Shown here: positions 18,057 through 28,219 of the stretch, in pieces | Layout of the letters: each line of letters starts with the position of its first letter | Position numbering within the stretch: the stretch's first letter is position 1 | Source of the DNA: Steroidobacteraceae bacterium | Lineage (GTDB): Bacteria; Pseudomonadota; Gammaproteobacteria; Steroidobacterales; Steroidobacteraceae | DNA: 64,000 nt | Reading direction: 5' to 3' | NCBI GenBank assembly: GCA_019683695.1 | Contig: JADGHX010000003.1 | Span: 23,739 to 87,738, forward strand | Translations under genes and position numbers: made by a program | Notes under the pieces: generated by a model | What the model was told of the DNA's origin: nothing | The model's database searches: none | Seen by the model: only the letters and a program-made list of their open reading frames with translations

Positions 18057-18346
18057 AGGTTCTTCACCTCGTCCGGAATCGAATAGAACGTCGGATGGCG
18101 ATACACCTTGTCCCGCGCGGGCTCGAAGAACGCATCGGCCTCGGCAGGATCCGACGCGGTGATGTCGCTCGAACGCACGACCCAGATGCTCACGCCTTCC
18201 TGCCGCCGCGTGTACACATCCCGCGCGTGCTCGATGGCCATGCGGGCATCCGCCGCGTGCACGCTGCCCACGTGCTTGTGCTCGAGCCCCGAGCGGGAGC
18301 GCACGAAGACTTCAAACAGCGGCCACTCTTTCTCGTTCACGTGCAT
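18053..18346 (-). CDS. paaB: PaaB: phenylacetyl-CoA epoxidase small subunit
   Basis: 97 residues. WPLFEVFVRSRSGLEHKHVG followed by SVHAADARMAIEHARDVYTR is the conserved PaaB core, and the C-terminus reads YRHPTFYSIPDEVKNL. PaaB bridges PaaAC heterodimers in the epoxidase. The gene lies 31 bases downstream of paaA and overlaps paaC. Confidence 0.95.
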   Translation of the reverse strand: MHVNEKEWPLFEVFVRSRSGLEHKHVGSVHAADARMAIEHARDVYTRRQEGVSIWVVRSSDITASDPAEADAFFEPARDKVYRHPTFYSIPDEVKNL

Positions 18347-18377
18347 GCCCTCACATCACGCCGTTGCCGAAGGGTGA

Positions 18378-19376
18378 TCACGCCGCCTGCGCGGCGCGCT
18401 GGCGCTGCTTCTCGGCATGCGCGAGCGCTGCCTCGCGAACCCAGCGACCCTGCTCGTACGCACGGCGGCGCGCTTCGAGCCGCTCGCGATTGCAGGGACC
18501 GTTCCCCTTCAGCACCTGCTGAAATTCCGCCCAGTCGATGGGCCCGAACACGTAATGCTGACTGGCCTCATCCCAGCGCAGGTGCGGGTCCGGAATCTCG
18601 AGGCCCAGGAACCTGGCCTGCGGCACGGTGATATCCACGAACTGCTGGCGCAGCTCATCGTTCGTGAAACGCTTGATCTTCCAGCGCATGGACTGCGCCG
18701 TGTGCCGGGATTCCGCATCGCTCGGGCCGAACATCATGAGCGCCGGCCACCACCAGCGGTTCAGCGCATCCTGCGCCATGCGGCGCTGCTCGGGCGTGCC
18801 GCGCGCCAGCGTCATCATGATCTCGAAGCCCTGCCGCTGGTGGAAACTTTCCTCACGGCAGATGCGCACCATCGCCCGCGCATACGGGCCGTACGAGCAG
18901 CGGCAGATCGGAATCTGGTTCATGATGGCCGCGCCATCCACGAGCCACCCGATCGCCCCGACATCCGCCCACGTGGGCGTGGGATAGTTGAAGATGCTCG
19001 AATACTTCGCCGCGCCCGACAGCAGCTGCGCCATCATCTGATCGCGCGAGATGCCGAGCGTTTCCGCGGCGCTGTAGAGATACATGCCGTGACCGCCTTC
19101 GTCCTGCACCTTCGCGATGAGCACGGCCTTGCGGCGAAGCGTGGGCGCGCGGGTGATCCAGTTCCCCTCCGGCAGCATGCCCACCACTTCCGAATGCGCG
19201 TGCTGGGAGATCTGGCGGATCAGCGTCTGGCGGTAGCCCTCCGGCATCCAGTCCTTGGGTTCGATCTTCTCGTCCGCATCCACCCGCGCCTGAAAACGCG
19301 CTTCGAGCGCGGCCGTGTCCGGCGAGCTGGCGTGAAGCGCTTCCCTGCCGGGTGAATCGAGCCCCTGCGTGTACAT
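18378..19376 (-). CDS. paaA: PaaA: phenylacetyl-CoA epoxidase catalytic di-iron subunit
   Basis: 332 residues from the ATG at 19376. Ferritin-like fold with di-iron ligand motifs [12 protein letters not shown] and [15 protein letters not shown], plus [20 protein letters not shown] and [15 protein letters not shown]. PaaA binds phenylacetyl-CoA and forms the ring 1,2-epoxide. It is the first gene of the leftward paa run and divergent from paaX, so the operon promoter lies in the 130 bases between them. paaK, paaI and paaJ are not in the window. Confidence 0.95.
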   Translation of the reverse strand: MYTQGLDSPGREALHASSPDTAALEARFQARVDADEKIEPKDWMPEGYRQTLIRQISQHAHSEVVGMLPEGNWITRAPTLRRKAVLIAKVQDEGGHGMYLYSAAETLGISRDQMMAQLLSGAAKYSSIFNYPTPTWADVGAIGWLVDGAAIMNQIPICRCSYGPYARAMVRICREESFHQRQGFEIMMTLARGTPEQRRMAQDALNRWWWPALMMFGPSDAESRHTAQSMRWKIKRFTNDELRQQFVDITVPQARFLGLEIPDPHLRWDEASQHYVFGPIDWAEFQQVLKGNGPCNRERLEARRRAYEQGRWVREAALAHAEKQRQRAAQAA

Positions 19377-19454
19377 GCGCGGTCTCCCGTGACGGAGCAG
19401 GCAACGGCCAAAGCGGCGCGCACCGCGCCACCGCTTCGGAATCGGTGCGCGCAA

Positions 19455-19480
19455 TGTGACACACAAACGCGTCCGTCACA
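19455..19480. promoter_or_regulatory. Inverted repeat between paaA and paaX, candidate PaaX operator
   Basis: TGTGAC at 19455-19460 and GTCACA at 19475-19480 form a perfect six-base inverted repeat with a fourteen-base spacer. On the paaA strand, TTGTGA and CACATT are seventeen bases apart and overlap both arms, which could be a weak sigma-70 promoter. A repressor bound here could control both divergent genes. PaaX is known to repress paa promoters and to release when phenylacetyl-CoA binds; assignment of this site is inference. Confidence 0.45.
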
Positions 19481-19506
19481 ACTTTTTCTGTGTCAGAATC
19501 CGCCGC

Positions 19507-20490
19507 ATGCCAGACCGCCTTGCCAAGGCCACGCACGCCCTCGTGGCCCGCTTCCAGCGCCAGCGGCCCGTGCGCGCCGGTTCCCTGCTCATCACCATCT
19601 TTGGCGACACCGTGGCGCCGCGCGGCGGGGTCGTCACCCTCGGCAGCCTCATTCAGCTCGCCCGGCCCTTCGGCATCACGGAACGCCTCGTGCGCACGTC
19701 CGTCGGCCGCCTCGCGCAGGAAGGGTGGCTCGATTTCCGGCGCAGCGGCCGTCAGAGCGAGTACTTCCTGACTGCCCAGGGCCGCAGCCGCTTTGCTGAA
19801 GCGACGCAACGCATTTACAGCGAGGCCCCGGACTCGTGGGATGGCGCGTGGACGCTGATTCTTCTCTCCGCCGGAAAGAACGCTCGGCTTCCCAGCCGCC
19901 GCTCGCGCTCGCCGGGCACTGCGCACAGCTCCCGCCAGAATGCGCGGGACGAGTTGCGCTGGCTCGGGTTCGGTCAACTCAGCACGGGTGTACTCGCGCA
20001 CCCCAGTCGCAGCGTCGAGGACACGCGCGATCAACTTGCGGCCCTGCGCCTGGACGGCGGCGCCGTCGTCCTGCAAGCGCGCACTGGCAGCGCTGAAGCC
20101 GACCGCGCACTGCTCGAATCCGGCTGGGATCTCGCCGAGCTCTCTCGCGGGTACTCGCGCTTCGTCGCCAGCTTCGAGCCGGTGGCCACCGTGCTCCGGG
20201 GGCGCGCAAGGCCCGCGCCCGATCAGGCCTTCATCATCCGCACGCTGCTGATCCACGAGTACCGCAAGATTCACCTGCGGGATCCGCTGCTTCCCCGATC
20301 CTTGCTCCCGGCCGAGTGGATCGGAAGCCGTGCATACCAGCTCTGTCGCGATCTGTATCGCGAAGTGTTCGCGCCCGCCGAAGAGCACGTCACCAGCACC
20401 GCTTCCACGCTGGAAGGCACCCTCCCCGCGCCGTCCGCGGAGACCTACCGGCGCTTCGGGGGACTGGAGAGGCCCTCGGGCGCACGCTGA
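19507..20490 (+). CDS. paaX: PaaX: phenylacetic acid degradation repressor
   Basis: 327 residues from the ATG at 19507. The N-terminal winged helix contains GSLLITIFGDTVAPRGGVVT then LGSLIQLARPFGITERLVRT, the PaaX DNA-binding region. The middle and C-terminal PaaX domains follow (LRWLGFGQLSTGVLAHP, RTLLIHEYRKIHLRDPLLP). The length is normal. It is divergent from paaA, as expected for the GntR-like repressor of the pathway. The next gene starts 48 bases after its stop on the same strand and might be co-transcribed. Confidence 0.94.
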   Translation: MPDRLAKATHALVARFQRQRPVRAGSLLITIFGDTVAPRGGVVTLGSLIQLARPFGITERLVRTSVGRLAQEGWLDFRRSGRQSEYFLTAQGRSRFAEATQRIYSEAPDSWDGAWTLILLSAGKNARLPSRRSRSPGTAHSSRQNARDELRWLGFGQLSTGVLAHPSRSVEDTRDQLAALRLDGGAVVLQARTGSAEADRALLESGWDLAELSRGYSRFVASFEPVATVLRGRARPAPDQAFIIRTLLIHEYRKIHLRDPLLPRSLLPAEWIGSRAYQLCRDLYREVFAPAEEHVTSTASTLEGTLPAPSAETYRRFGGLERPSGAR

Positions 20491-20538
20491 GCGCGGGTAC
20501 ACTTTCCGCCCTTGGCAGTTTTGAGGCGGAGAGCACAC

Positions 20539-23500
20539 TTGGCGGGCTGGCAGTTCTGGATCGATCGCGGGGGCACGTTCACGGACGTGATCGCCCGCCG
20601 GCCTGACGGTGCGCTCATCACGCACAAGCTTCTCTCGGAGAATCCGCAGCGCTACGCGGACGCCGCGCTTCAGGGCATCCGCGACCTCATGGGGCTTCAG
20701 CCCGGGGAGCCCGTGCCGGGCCATCTCATCGATGCGGTGAAAATGGGCACCACGGTCGCCACCAATGCACTGCTCGAGCGCAAGGGGGACCGCACGCTGC
20801 TCGCCATCACGCGGGGCTTTGCGGACGCTCTGCGCATCGGGGATCAGAAGCGGCCGCGCATCTTCGACCGGCACATCGTGCTTCCCTCCCAGCTCTACGA
20901 GCGTGTCATCGAAATCGATGAGCGGGTGACTGCACGGGGCAGCGTGCTTCAGCCGCTCGATGAATCCGCGACACGACAGGCGCTTCGGGCGGCCTTCGAT
21001 GACGGCATCCATTCCGTCGCCATCGTCCTGATGCATGGCTATCGATATCCGGAGCATGAGCAGCGGGTCGCCGCGATCGCACGCGAGATCGGCTTCCGGC
21101 GCGTCTCCACGAGCCACGAGACCAGCCGGCTCATGAAGCTCGTCGGGCGCGGCGACACGACAGTGGTCGACGCGTATGTGTCACCTCTCCTGCGTCGCTA
21201 TGTTGATTCGGTGCGCGCCGCACTCGGGAACAACGTGCGTCTGTCCTTCATGCAGTCGAATGGCGGGCTCGCGTCCGCGAGCACGTTTCAGGGCAAGGAC
21301 GCGATTCTCTCCGGGCCGGCGGGCGGAATCGTCGGCATGGCGAAAGTCGCCGCCGCGGCGAGGTTCGATCGCGTGATCGGCTTCGACATGGGCGGCACCT
21401 CGACCGACGTATCGCATTACGCAGGCGTGTACGAGCGCACGTTCGAGAGTGTCGTCGCGGGCGTGCGTCTGCGTGCGCCCATGATGAGCATCCACACCGT
21501 TGCCGCAGGCGGCGGCTCGATCTGCCGCTTCGATGGCGCCCGCTTCCGCGTGGGACCGGAGTCCGCGGGCGCGGATCCGGGCCCCGCCTGCTACCGCCGC
21601 AACGGCCCGCTCACGATCACGGACTGCAACGTGATGCTCGGGAAGCTCCAGCCCGCGTTCTTCCCCGCCGTGTTCGGCCCGGGCGGCGATGAGCCCCTCG
21701 ATGCGCAGATCGTGGAGCGGAAATTCGCCGCGCTCGCCGAGGAAGTGGCGCGCGCCACGGGCATCCAGCGCGAGCCGCGCGAGATCGCGCACGGGTTCCT
21801 CGCGATCGCGGTCGACAACGTCGCCAACGCGATCAAGCAGATCTCGATTGCGCGGGGGTACGACGTCACCGCATACACGCTCGTCTGCTTCGGTGGCGCG
21901 GGCGGCCAGCATGCCTGCCTTGTCGCGGACGCACTCGGAATGAAGCGCGTGCTGATCCATCCGCTTGCAGGCGTTCTCTCCGCTTATGGCATCGGCCTCG
22001 CTGAGCAGCGCTTGCTCCGGCAGCGCGCCGTGGAATCGAGGCTCTCGGAAGAATCGATGCCCGTGCTGAATCGAACGCTGAAAGAGCTGGAGAGTGAAGC
22101 GCGCTCGCAGCTCGCGTCCGATGAGCAAGGGGTGCTCGCGAGCGATTCGGCCTTGGCAGAGTCGTCCGTGCGCATCGAGCGTCGCCTGCACGTGAAGTAT
22201 CAAGGCACGGACACCGCCATCGAGCTGCCTCACGGCACGCTCGAGGAAATCCGGCGAGCGTTCGAAGCGGCCTATCTGCAGCGCTTCACGTTCACGATGC
22301 CGGATACGCCGCTGGTGGTGGAGTCCGTTGCGGTAGAGCTCATCGTGACGCCGCCCGAGAACCTTGCCGCCCCGGCATCGGCCTACGCGAAAGGTCAGTC
22401 GGTACCTACTCGCGTTCCCGTCGCGAACGCGCAAGCAAATCAACGCTCCGCGCCAAGCGACACCACACCCTCGAGCGCGCCCCCGGCGGCGATCGCCCGC
22501 GTGAATACCTTCATGGCTGGCAGAGCACACGATACGCCGGTGTTCGATCGCGCATGCCTGCAACCTGGCGCACGTGTGCACGGCCCTGCAATCCTTTACG
22601 AAAGCACCTCCACGACCGTGGTTGAGCCCGGCTGGATCGCGACCGTCACCGCCCGAGGGGACCTCATCCTCGAACGCACCGAGCCACTGGCGCAGCGAAC
22701 GGCTATCGGCACCCAGGCAGATCCTGTCCAGCTCGAGATCTTCAACAACCTGTTCATGTCCATCGCGGAGCAGATGGGCGTGGCGCTCCAGAGCACCGCG
22801 TACTCCGTGAACATCAAGGAACGGCTGGACTTCTCGTGCGCGCTGTTCGACGCCCACGGCGCGCTCGTCGCGAACGCGCCGCACATGCCGGTGCACCTGG
22901 GCTCCATGGGCGAGAGTGTGCGATCGATCATCGCCGCCCGCGGCGCAGGCCGGGATGGCCGGGGCATCTTGCGCGGCGACGTGTACGCGCTGAACAACCC
23001 GTACAACGGCGGCACGCATCTGCCGGACGTCACGGTCGTGATGCCGGTGTTCGCAAGCGACTCGGACACGGTGATGTTCTACGTCGCCGCTCGTGGCCAT
23101 CATGCCGACATCGGCGGCGTGACACCGGGCTCCATGCCACCGGACAGCACGACGCTCGACGAAGAAGGCGTGCTGATCGACAACTTCCTGCTCGTGGAGC
23201 GTGGCACGTTTCGCGAGGAAGCCTTCCGGCGCCTGCTCACGTCGGGGCGATACCCTGTGCGCAACGTTGAGCAGAATATCGGCGACATCAAGGCACAAGT
23301 GGCGGCATGCGCGCGCGGAGCGCACGAGTTGCAACGGGTGGTGGGCGAGTATGGGCAGGATGTGGTGCTTGCCTACATGCACCATGTGCGCGAAAACGCG
23401 GCCGAATCCGTCCGGCGCATGCTCGATCGGCTCGAGAGCGGCGAGTTCACGTGCGAGTCCGACGACGGGTCCGTCATCGCGGTGTCGATCCGCGTGAACG

Positions 23501-24267
23501 CCCGCGAGCGCCGCGCGCGCATCGACTTCACGGGCACAAGTCCTCAACAGGCGACGAACTTCAACGCGCCCTCCTCCATCACGCGCGCGGCCGTGCTCTA
23601 CGTGATGCGCACACTCGTCGATGACGCGATTCCGATGAACGAAGGGTGTCTCGAGCCGATCGACCTCGTGATCCCGCAGGGCTCGCTCCTCGCGCCGCGC
23701 CCACCCGCCGCGGTGGTGGCGGGCAACGTCGAGACGAGCCAGCTGCTCACGGACGCGCTGTTCGGCGCCACGGGCCGGCTCGCCGCCGCCCAGGGCACGA
23801 TGAACAACTTCACGTTCGGGAACGAGGTCTGCCAGTACTACGAGACGGTGTGTGGCGGCTCCGGCGCAGGTCCGGGCTTCGACGGCACGGATGCCGTCCA
23901 GACGCACATGACGAACAGCCGGCTCACCGACCCCGAGGTGCTCGAATGGCGCTTCCCCGTGCTCGTCGAGGCCTTCGCCATCCGCCGAGGCTCCGGCGGA
24001 CAGGGACGCTGGCGCGGGGGCGATGGCGTGATCCGGCGCATCCGTTTCCTCGAGCCCATGACCGCGGCCATTCTCTCGAATCGCAGGCGCGTGGCGCCGT
24101 TCGGCCTCAAGGGCGGCTCACCCGCCGCGCCGGGAAAGAACTACGTGATCCGCGCGGATGGCACACGCATCGACCTGCCCGCCAGAGCCTCCGTGCACAT
24201 GCAGCCCGGCGACACGTTCGTGATCGAGACGCCGGGCGGCGGCGGGTACGGCTCGCCATCGGGTTGA
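20539..24267 (+). CDS. Fused hydantoinase/5-oxoprolinase (HyuA-HyuB type)
   Basis: 1242 residues from the TTG at 20539, preceded by GGCGGAGA; another TTG at 20512 adds nine codons. [11 protein letters not shown] and [15 protein letters not shown] open the HyuA-like half (to about residue 720), with [14 protein letters not shown] as the phosphate loop. The HyuB-like half follows ([34 protein letters not shown], and a GGGGYG C-terminus). Fused proteins of this kind hydrolyse 5-oxoproline, hydantoins or related cyclic amides with ATP. The specific substrate is not evident. A 908-codon antisense frame over this gene is a shadow. Confidence 0.9.
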   Translation: MAGWQFWIDRGGTFTDVIARRPDGALITHKLLSENPQRYADAALQGIRDLMGLQPGEPVPGHLIDAVKMGTTVATNALLERKGDRTLLAITRGFADALRIGDQKRPRIFDRHIVLPSQLYERVIEIDERVTARGSVLQPLDESATRQALRAAFDDGIHSVAIVLMHGYRYPEHEQRVAAIAREIGFRRVSTSHETSRLMKLVGRGDTTVVDAYVSPLLRRYVDSVRAALGNNVRLSFMQSNGGLASASTFQGKDAILSGPAGGIVGMAKVAAAARFDRVIGFDMGGTSTDVSHYAGVYERTFESVVAGVRLRAPMMSIHTVAAGGGSICRFDGARFRVGPESAGADPGPACYRRNGPLTITDCNVMLGKLQPAFFPAVFGPGGDEPLDAQIVERKFAALAEEVARATGIQREPREIAHGFLAIAVDNVANAIKQISIARGYDVTAYTLVCFGGAGGQHACLVADALGMKRVLIHPLAGVLSAYGIGLAEQRLLRQRAVESRLSEESMPVLNRTLKELESEARSQLASDEQGVLASDSALAESSVRIERRLHVKYQGTDTAIELPHGTLEEIRRAFEAAYLQRFTFTMPDTPLVVESVAVELIVTPPENLAAPASAYAKGQSVPTRVPVANAQANQRSAPSDTTPSSAPPAAIARVNTFMAGRAHDTPVFDRACLQPGARVHGPAILYESTSTTVVEPGWIATVTARGDLILERTEPLAQRTAIGTQADPVQLEIFNNLFMSIAEQMGVALQSTAYSVNIKERLDFSCALFDAHGALVANAPHMPVHLGSMGESVRSIIAARGAGRDGRGILRGDVYALNNPYNGGTHLPDVTVVMPVFASDSDTVMFYVAARGHHADIGGVTPGSMPPDSTTLDEEGVLIDNFLLVERGTFREEAFRRLLTSGRYPVRNVEQNIGDIKAQVAACARGAHELQRVVGEYGQDVVLAYMHHVRENAAESVRRMLDRLESGEFTCESDDGSVIAVSIRVNARERRARIDFTGTSPQQATNFNAPSSITRAAVLYVMRTLVDDAIPMNEGCLEPIDLVIPQGSLLAPRPPAAVVAGNVETSQLLTDALFGATGRLAAAQGTMNNFTFGNEVCQYYETVCGGSGAGPGFDGTDAVQTHMTNSRLTDPEVLEWRFPVLVEAFAIRRGSGGQGRWRGGDGVIRRIRFLEPMTAAILSNRRRVAPFGLKGGSPAAPGKNYVIRADGTRIDLPARASVHMQPGDTFVIETPGGGGYGSPSG

Positions 24268-24441
24268 TTGGAACTGCCGCGATCATTTCGCTCACGCGGA
24301 CGGCGGGCCCATCGATGCGCTCCGAACGCGCTGTCCTCTCAGGCGCTTCCTGCGTCGGTCCACACTGCCACGAGCCGCGGCGCGCGCCGCTGCAAGCAGC
24401 CTCGATGGTTTTTCGCCAGGCTCGCGTGCCGGAGTCGGCAG

Positions 24442-24472
24442 TGCGGGACCGACGGCCTGCGCCGGTCCCGCA
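24442..24472. terminator. Hairpin between convergent genes
   Basis: TGCGGGACCG and its exact complement flank an eleven-base loop, midway between the stops of the hydantoinase gene and the SDR gene. There is no T-run, so it is at best a bidirectional terminator-like structure. Confidence 0.45.
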
Positions 24473-24482
24473 GGCCCGGCAG

Positions 24483-25238
24483 CTACGCCGACGCGACCGC
24501 GCCGCCGTCCACGTGCAGCACCGTGCCGCTGATGAACGATGCCTCGGCGCTCAGAAGGAATGCGATGGCGTTGCTGTTGTCCTCTTCGCGCCCGATTCGC
24601 CGCAGCGGAATCGTGCGCGCGCGGCGCTCGTACTCCGCGGAATCCACGTACTGAAGCGCGCCCGGCGTGGGCACGGAAGCCGGCGCCACTGCGTTCACGC
24701 GAACGTTCCGCGGACCCAGCTCCGCGGCCAGCGTATGCGTGATGGCCACGATCGCGCCCTTGATGGAGCTGTAGATCGACGTGTTGGGATAGCCGCGATA
24801 GGCCACGGGCGAGGCCATGTTGATGATGGCGCCGCCGCGGCCCGCGTCGTAGTGCGCGAGCAGCGCCTGCGCGCCCCACACGACTGCCCCGAGGCCGATG
24901 CTCACCATCTTCTCGAACGTTTCCTGCGTGACGTCCTCGACCTTCTCATAGCGCAGGTGAGCAGCATTGTTCACCACGGCGTCGATGCGCTTGCCGACCT
25001 TGGCGAACTCCGCCGCCACCTCGAGAAACGTGGCGCGCTGGGACAGATCCCCGGGAAAGCCGTGCGCCTGCCCGCCCGCGTCACGCACGAGCCGCACCGT
25101 CTCCTCGCAGCCCGCGGCATCGATGTCGCTCACGCCGACGACGGCCCCGCAACGGGCCAGGTGCCGGGCTACCGCGCGCCCGAGCCCGCGCCCGGCGCCC
25201 GAAATGAAGATGTACTGGGACGACAGATCCGGATGCAT
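24483..25238 (-). CDS. Short-chain dehydrogenase/reductase (SDR)
   Basis: 251 residues from the ATG at 25238. ISGAGRGLGRAVA is the NAD(P) loop, DAVVNNAA the structural asparagine motif, and the catalytic Ser-Tyr-Lys set lies in MASPVAYRGYPNTSIYSSIK with the family spacing. The C-terminus FISGTVLHVDGG is standard. Classic SDR oxidoreductase of unknown substrate. It lies eight bases downstream of a SnoaL-like gene, with which it forms a two-gene operon. Confidence 0.9.
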   Translation of the reverse strand: MHPDLSSQYIFISGAGRGLGRAVARHLARCGAVVGVSDIDAAGCEETVRLVRDAGGQAHGFPGDLSQRATFLEVAAEFAKVGKRIDAVVNNAAHLRYEKVEDVTQETFEKMVSIGLGAVVWGAQALLAHYDAGRGGAIINMASPVAYRGYPNTSIYSSIKGAIVAITHTLAAELGPRNVRVNAVAPASVPTPGALQYVDSAEYERRARTIPLRRIGREEDNSNAIAFLLSAEASFISGTVLHVDGGAVASA

Positions 25239-25246
25239 GGCGAACC

Positions 25247-25660
25247 TCACACCATTCCGAAGAGCCGGGCGACGTACAGACTGTCCATGTACTCGCGGAT
25301 CCTGAAGATCTTCCCGTCCTTCACCTCCACGGCCCACGCATAGCGGTTCTCGTACGGGCGCCCGTCGGCGAGCTTGCCCTCACCATGGGACTCGACCAGC
25401 ACGAGCGAGCCCTTCGAGGCGATGGAGTCCACGATGGTCTTGGGATCCCCGGGCGCGAACATGCCGCGCACCGGCGCGAGAAACTCGTCCACCACGGCCT
25501 TCTTGCCCTGATGCACGCCGGCACCGGGGATGTCCTTCACCTGCGGAATCCATGCGATGTCGTCGTGGAGCATCGCGCGTACGCGCTCGAGCTCACCCGT
25601 GCTCAGCACAGCGAAGAACTCGAGCACCAGGCGTTCGTTGTCGTTATCGGGGCGTACCAT
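25247..25660 (-). CDS. SnoaL-like / limonene-epoxide-hydrolase-fold protein
   Basis: 137 residues from the ATG at 25660. The pattern of three N-terminal helices (LVLEFFAVLSTGELERVRAM) then strands (DDIAWIPQVK, VLVESHGEGKLADGRPY, RYAWAVEVKDGKIFRIREYM) is that of the NTF2/SnoaL cone-shaped fold, used by ketosteroid isomerases, epoxide hydrolases and cyclases. The reaction is unknown. Upstream of the SDR gene and probably co-transcribed with it; divergent from the CrtI-like oxidoreductase. Confidence 0.8.
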   Translation of the reverse strand: MVRPDNDNERLVLEFFAVLSTGELERVRAMLHDDIAWIPQVKDIPGAGVHQGKKAVVDEFLAPVRGMFAPGDPKTIVDSIASKGSLVLVESHGEGKLADGRPYENRYAWAVEVKDGKIFRIREYMDSLYVARLFGMV

Positions 25661-25890
25661 TTTCGATCTCCGTTGTTCACGCGGAACATGCGCCCGGGGC
25701 GCTTGCGAATCGCGGCCCGCGCACCGCAACGCGCCGTACTCTACCCCGCCCGTGCGCACGGTTGCCGGTCCGCAGCGCCGCGCCGCACGGCTGCCCGTAG
25801 CGCGAACGGTGCCGATGCGCGCACCGCGCACGCTCGAAACCCCTCAAGGCCGATGCTAGGCTGCCGCGCCGGCAAGACTTGGGGGAACGC

Positions 25891-27441
25891 ATGGCAAACG
25901 CGGACATCGTCGTCATCGGATCGGGCCACAACGGCCTCGTCGCCGCGGCGTATCTCGCGAAAGCGGGCAAGCGCGTGGTGGTGCTGGAGCGCAATGCCTG
26001 GTTCGGCGGGGGCGTGGTCACCCGGGAGCTGACGGTGCCGGGCTTCCGGCACGACCAGCACTCGATGGCGCACATCTTCATCCAGGCCAACCCGGTGCTG
26101 GCGAACGACGAGCTCGGCCTCAAGAGCCGGTACGGCCTGCGTTACGAATTCCCCGAGCTGCCCATGATGTCGGTGTTCGAGGACGGCACCACGCTCGGCC
26201 TGTACCGCGATCGCGAGCGCACCTGCGCCGAGATCGCGAAGTTCTCGAAGAAGGATGCCGAGAGCTACCGCCAGCTTGCGGATCAGGCCGCCGCCTGGCT
26301 GCCGATGATCGTCTCGACGCTCTACAGCCCGCCCATGCCGCAGGGCGCCTCGTTCGCGATGATGGATCAGAGCCGCGAGGGCCGGCAGATGTGGCGCATC
26401 ATGCAGATGAGCACGCACGACCTGCTCTGCCGGTATTTCGAGCACGACAAGGTGCGCATGCACTTCGCGCGTGTGGCCGGTGAGAACCTCGTTTCACCCG
26501 ACGAGAAGGCCACGGGCATCGGCCCGTTCGTGTTCGTCGGGTTCCTCGAGGCGTACGGCATCGGCGTTCCCATCGGCGGCAGCGGCCGGCTCACGGATGC
26601 GCTCGTCGCCTGCATTCGCGATCATGGCGGCGAGGTGCACGCCAACGTGGACGTGGATCGCGTCATCGTGCGGCAAGGCCGTGCGCAGGGCGCGCGCACG
26701 AAGGACGGGCGCGAGTTCCTGGCGAAGGACGGAGTCATCGGCGCCATCCACCCGCACCTCATCGGCCGCATGGTCGAAGGCGTGGACCCGCAGATCGCGC
26801 GCGATGCCGAAGCCACGGAGATTTCCCCCATCGCCTGCATCACGGTGCACGCGGCGCTCAACGGGCCGCTGAAGTTCAAGGCGGGCGATCACGTCCGCGC
26901 GGTGATGATCGAGCTGCTGCCGAACTCGTACGAGCAGCTGCGCCGCTCGTTCGACGACATGCGCTACGGCGGCTTCTCCCAGTACCCGCTCGTCGGCCTC
27001 GGCTCGCTCACGATGTTCGACCCTTCGCGTGTGCCGCCCGGCAAGGCGACGATGCATGCGTGGGACTACGTTCCCTACGAGCGGCCGGATGGGCGGTCGT
27101 GGGATGACACCAAGCGCGAGTACGCCGAGCGCATGATCCGGCACATGGGGCGCTTCATCGACGGGCTGCCGGAGAACATCATCCAGTACCACTGCGACAG
27201 TCCCGTGGACATGGAGCGCACCTCGCCCAGCTTCATGCGCGGGGATCTCCACGGCATCGCCACCACCACGTACCAGACGGGCTCGCATCGACCCACGCCT
27301 GAGCTCGGGCAGATGACCGTGCCCGGCATCGAGCGGCTGTATCTCGTCGGGCCGTTCCAGCATCCGGGCGGCGGCGTGTTCGGCGCCGGGCGGGCTGCGG
27401 CGATGAAGGCGTTCGAGGATCTGGGGCTCGATTTCCCGTGA
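25891..27441 (+). CDS. Phytoene-desaturase-like FAD oxidoreductase
   Basis: 516 residues from the ATG at 25891 with GGGGGAAC upstream; a TTG at 25879 is an alternative. VVIGSGHNGLVAAAYLAKAG followed by KRVVVLERN is the FAD Rossmann loop, FGGGVVTREL the second conserved motif, and YLVGPFQHPGGGVFGAGRAA the C-terminal FAD motif of the CrtI/CrtO-like amine oxidase superfamily. No carotenoid genes are nearby, so a role outside carotenoid synthesis is likely, perhaps on another polyene, steroid or lipid. It is translationally coupled to a small downstream gene. Confidence 0.87.
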   Translation: MANADIVVIGSGHNGLVAAAYLAKAGKRVVVLERNAWFGGGVVTRELTVPGFRHDQHSMAHIFIQANPVLANDELGLKSRYGLRYEFPELPMMSVFEDGTTLGLYRDRERTCAEIAKFSKKDAESYRQLADQAAAWLPMIVSTLYSPPMPQGASFAMMDQSREGRQMWRIMQMSTHDLLCRYFEHDKVRMHFARVAGENLVSPDEKATGIGPFVFVGFLEAYGIGVPIGGSGRLTDALVACIRDHGGEVHANVDVDRVIVRQGRAQGARTKDGREFLAKDGVIGAIHPHLIGRMVEGVDPQIARDAEATEISPIACITVHAALNGPLKFKAGDHVRAVMIELLPNSYEQLRRSFDDMRYGGFSQYPLVGLGSLTMFDPSRVPPGKATMHAWDYVPYERPDGRSWDDTKREYAERMIRHMGRFIDGLPENIIQYHCDSPVDMERTSPSFMRGDLHGIATTTYQTGSHRPTPELGQMTVPGIERLYLVGPFQHPGGGVFGAGRAAAMKAFEDLGLDFP

Positions 27442-27644
27442 AGCTCTACGGCCCGGACAACAAGGAGCTGATGACGGTCACGGCGATCACGCGCGAGGGG
27501 AACGAGCTCGTCGTGAAGGGCAAGATCTTCGGCACCATGCCGATGACGGCCAAGCTCCGGCCCGCCGAAGCCCGCCGTGCCCTGAAACTGCTGGGGTGGA
27601 AGAACGCCTTCTTCGCGCTGTCGATGCTCTGGCGCCGAGGCTGA
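27438..27644 (+). CDS. Small conserved-looking protein of unknown function
   Basis: 68 residues from a GTG that overlaps the stop of the oxidoreductase (GTGA at 27438-27441). The sequence is well ordered (MTVTAITREGNELVVKGKIF, AKLRPAEARRALKLLGWKNA) with a hydrophobic end FFALSMLW. I do not recognise a family. The four-base overlap and sensible amino-acid content support a real gene coupled to its neighbour. Confidence 0.65.
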   Translation: MKLYGPDNKELMTVTAITREGNELVVKGKIFGTMPMTAKLRPAEARRALKLLGWKNAFFALSMLWRRG

Positions 27645-27676
27645 CGTCATTCCCGCCGGCGTGTGATGATGCGCAG

Positions 27677-28219
27677 GTGGCCCCGCTTACTCCCGAACCC
27701 GTTCTGCCCGCCCTCGACATCGCGCTGCGGCTGCTCACCGCGCTCGCCTGTGGCACGGTGATCGGGCTCAACCGCGAGTTCCACAACAAGCCCGCGGGCT
27801 TTCGCACCTTCGGTCTCGTGAGCGTGGGCTCCGCGCTCATCGTGATCCTGATCCATCAAATGGAGCACACGGGCCCGGATGCCGTGAGCCGCGTGGTTCA
27901 GGGCGTGGTGACCGGTATCGGCTTCATCGGGGCCGGCGTGATCTTCCATCGCGGCTCGCACGTGGAAGTGCAGGGACTCACCACCGCAGCAGCCGTGTGG
28001 CTCACCGCGGGGCTCGGCATGGCGGCCGGCGCCGGGCAGATGAAGCTCGCATGGATGGGTTTCGGCATCGGGTTGCTGCTGCTGCTCGTTGGCGGCCCCA
28101 TCGAGCGCCTCCTGACTCGCGCCCTTCGTCGCCTCACGGGCAAGCCCACGAGGCATGAACGCCGGGTCGGCGCGACCCCTCGCCCGCCGCACGCTCACCG
28201 GGACGAAGTGCAGCGCTAG
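27677..28219 (+). CDS. MgtC/SapB family membrane protein
   Basis: 180 residues from the GTG at 27677; an in-frame GTG at 27596 would overlap the previous gene. Five hydrophobic segments are visible, starting ALDIALRLLTALACGTVIGL then NREF, the MgtC core, followed by GIGFIGAGVIFH, VQGLTTAAAVWLTAGLGMA and GFGIGLLLLLVGG. MgtC-like proteins are inner-membrane proteins linked to magnesium limitation and phosphate control. The tail is basic and low complexity. Its stop overlaps the stop of the convergent kinase gene by four bases. Confidence 0.88.
   Translation: MAPLTPEPVLPALDIALRLLTALACGTVIGLNREFHNKPAGFRTFGLVSVGSALIVILIHQMEHTGPDAVSRVVQGVVTGIGFIGAGVIFHRGSHVEVQGLTTAAAVWLTAGLGMAAGAGQMKLAWMGFGIGLLLLLVGGPIERLLTRALRRLTGKPTRHERRVGATPRPPHAHRDEVQR

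Noticed and set aside
18853..21117. 754-codon minus-strand open frame spanning paaA and paaX
   Set aside because: It crosses two recognised genes and encodes low-complexity sequence; its end only reflects an alternative frame of paaA.
21181..23907. 908-codon antisense open frame over the hydantoinase/oxoprolinase gene
   Set aside because: Rich in His, Arg and Ala with no domain, and the opposite strand encodes a full family match. It is a GC-skew shadow.
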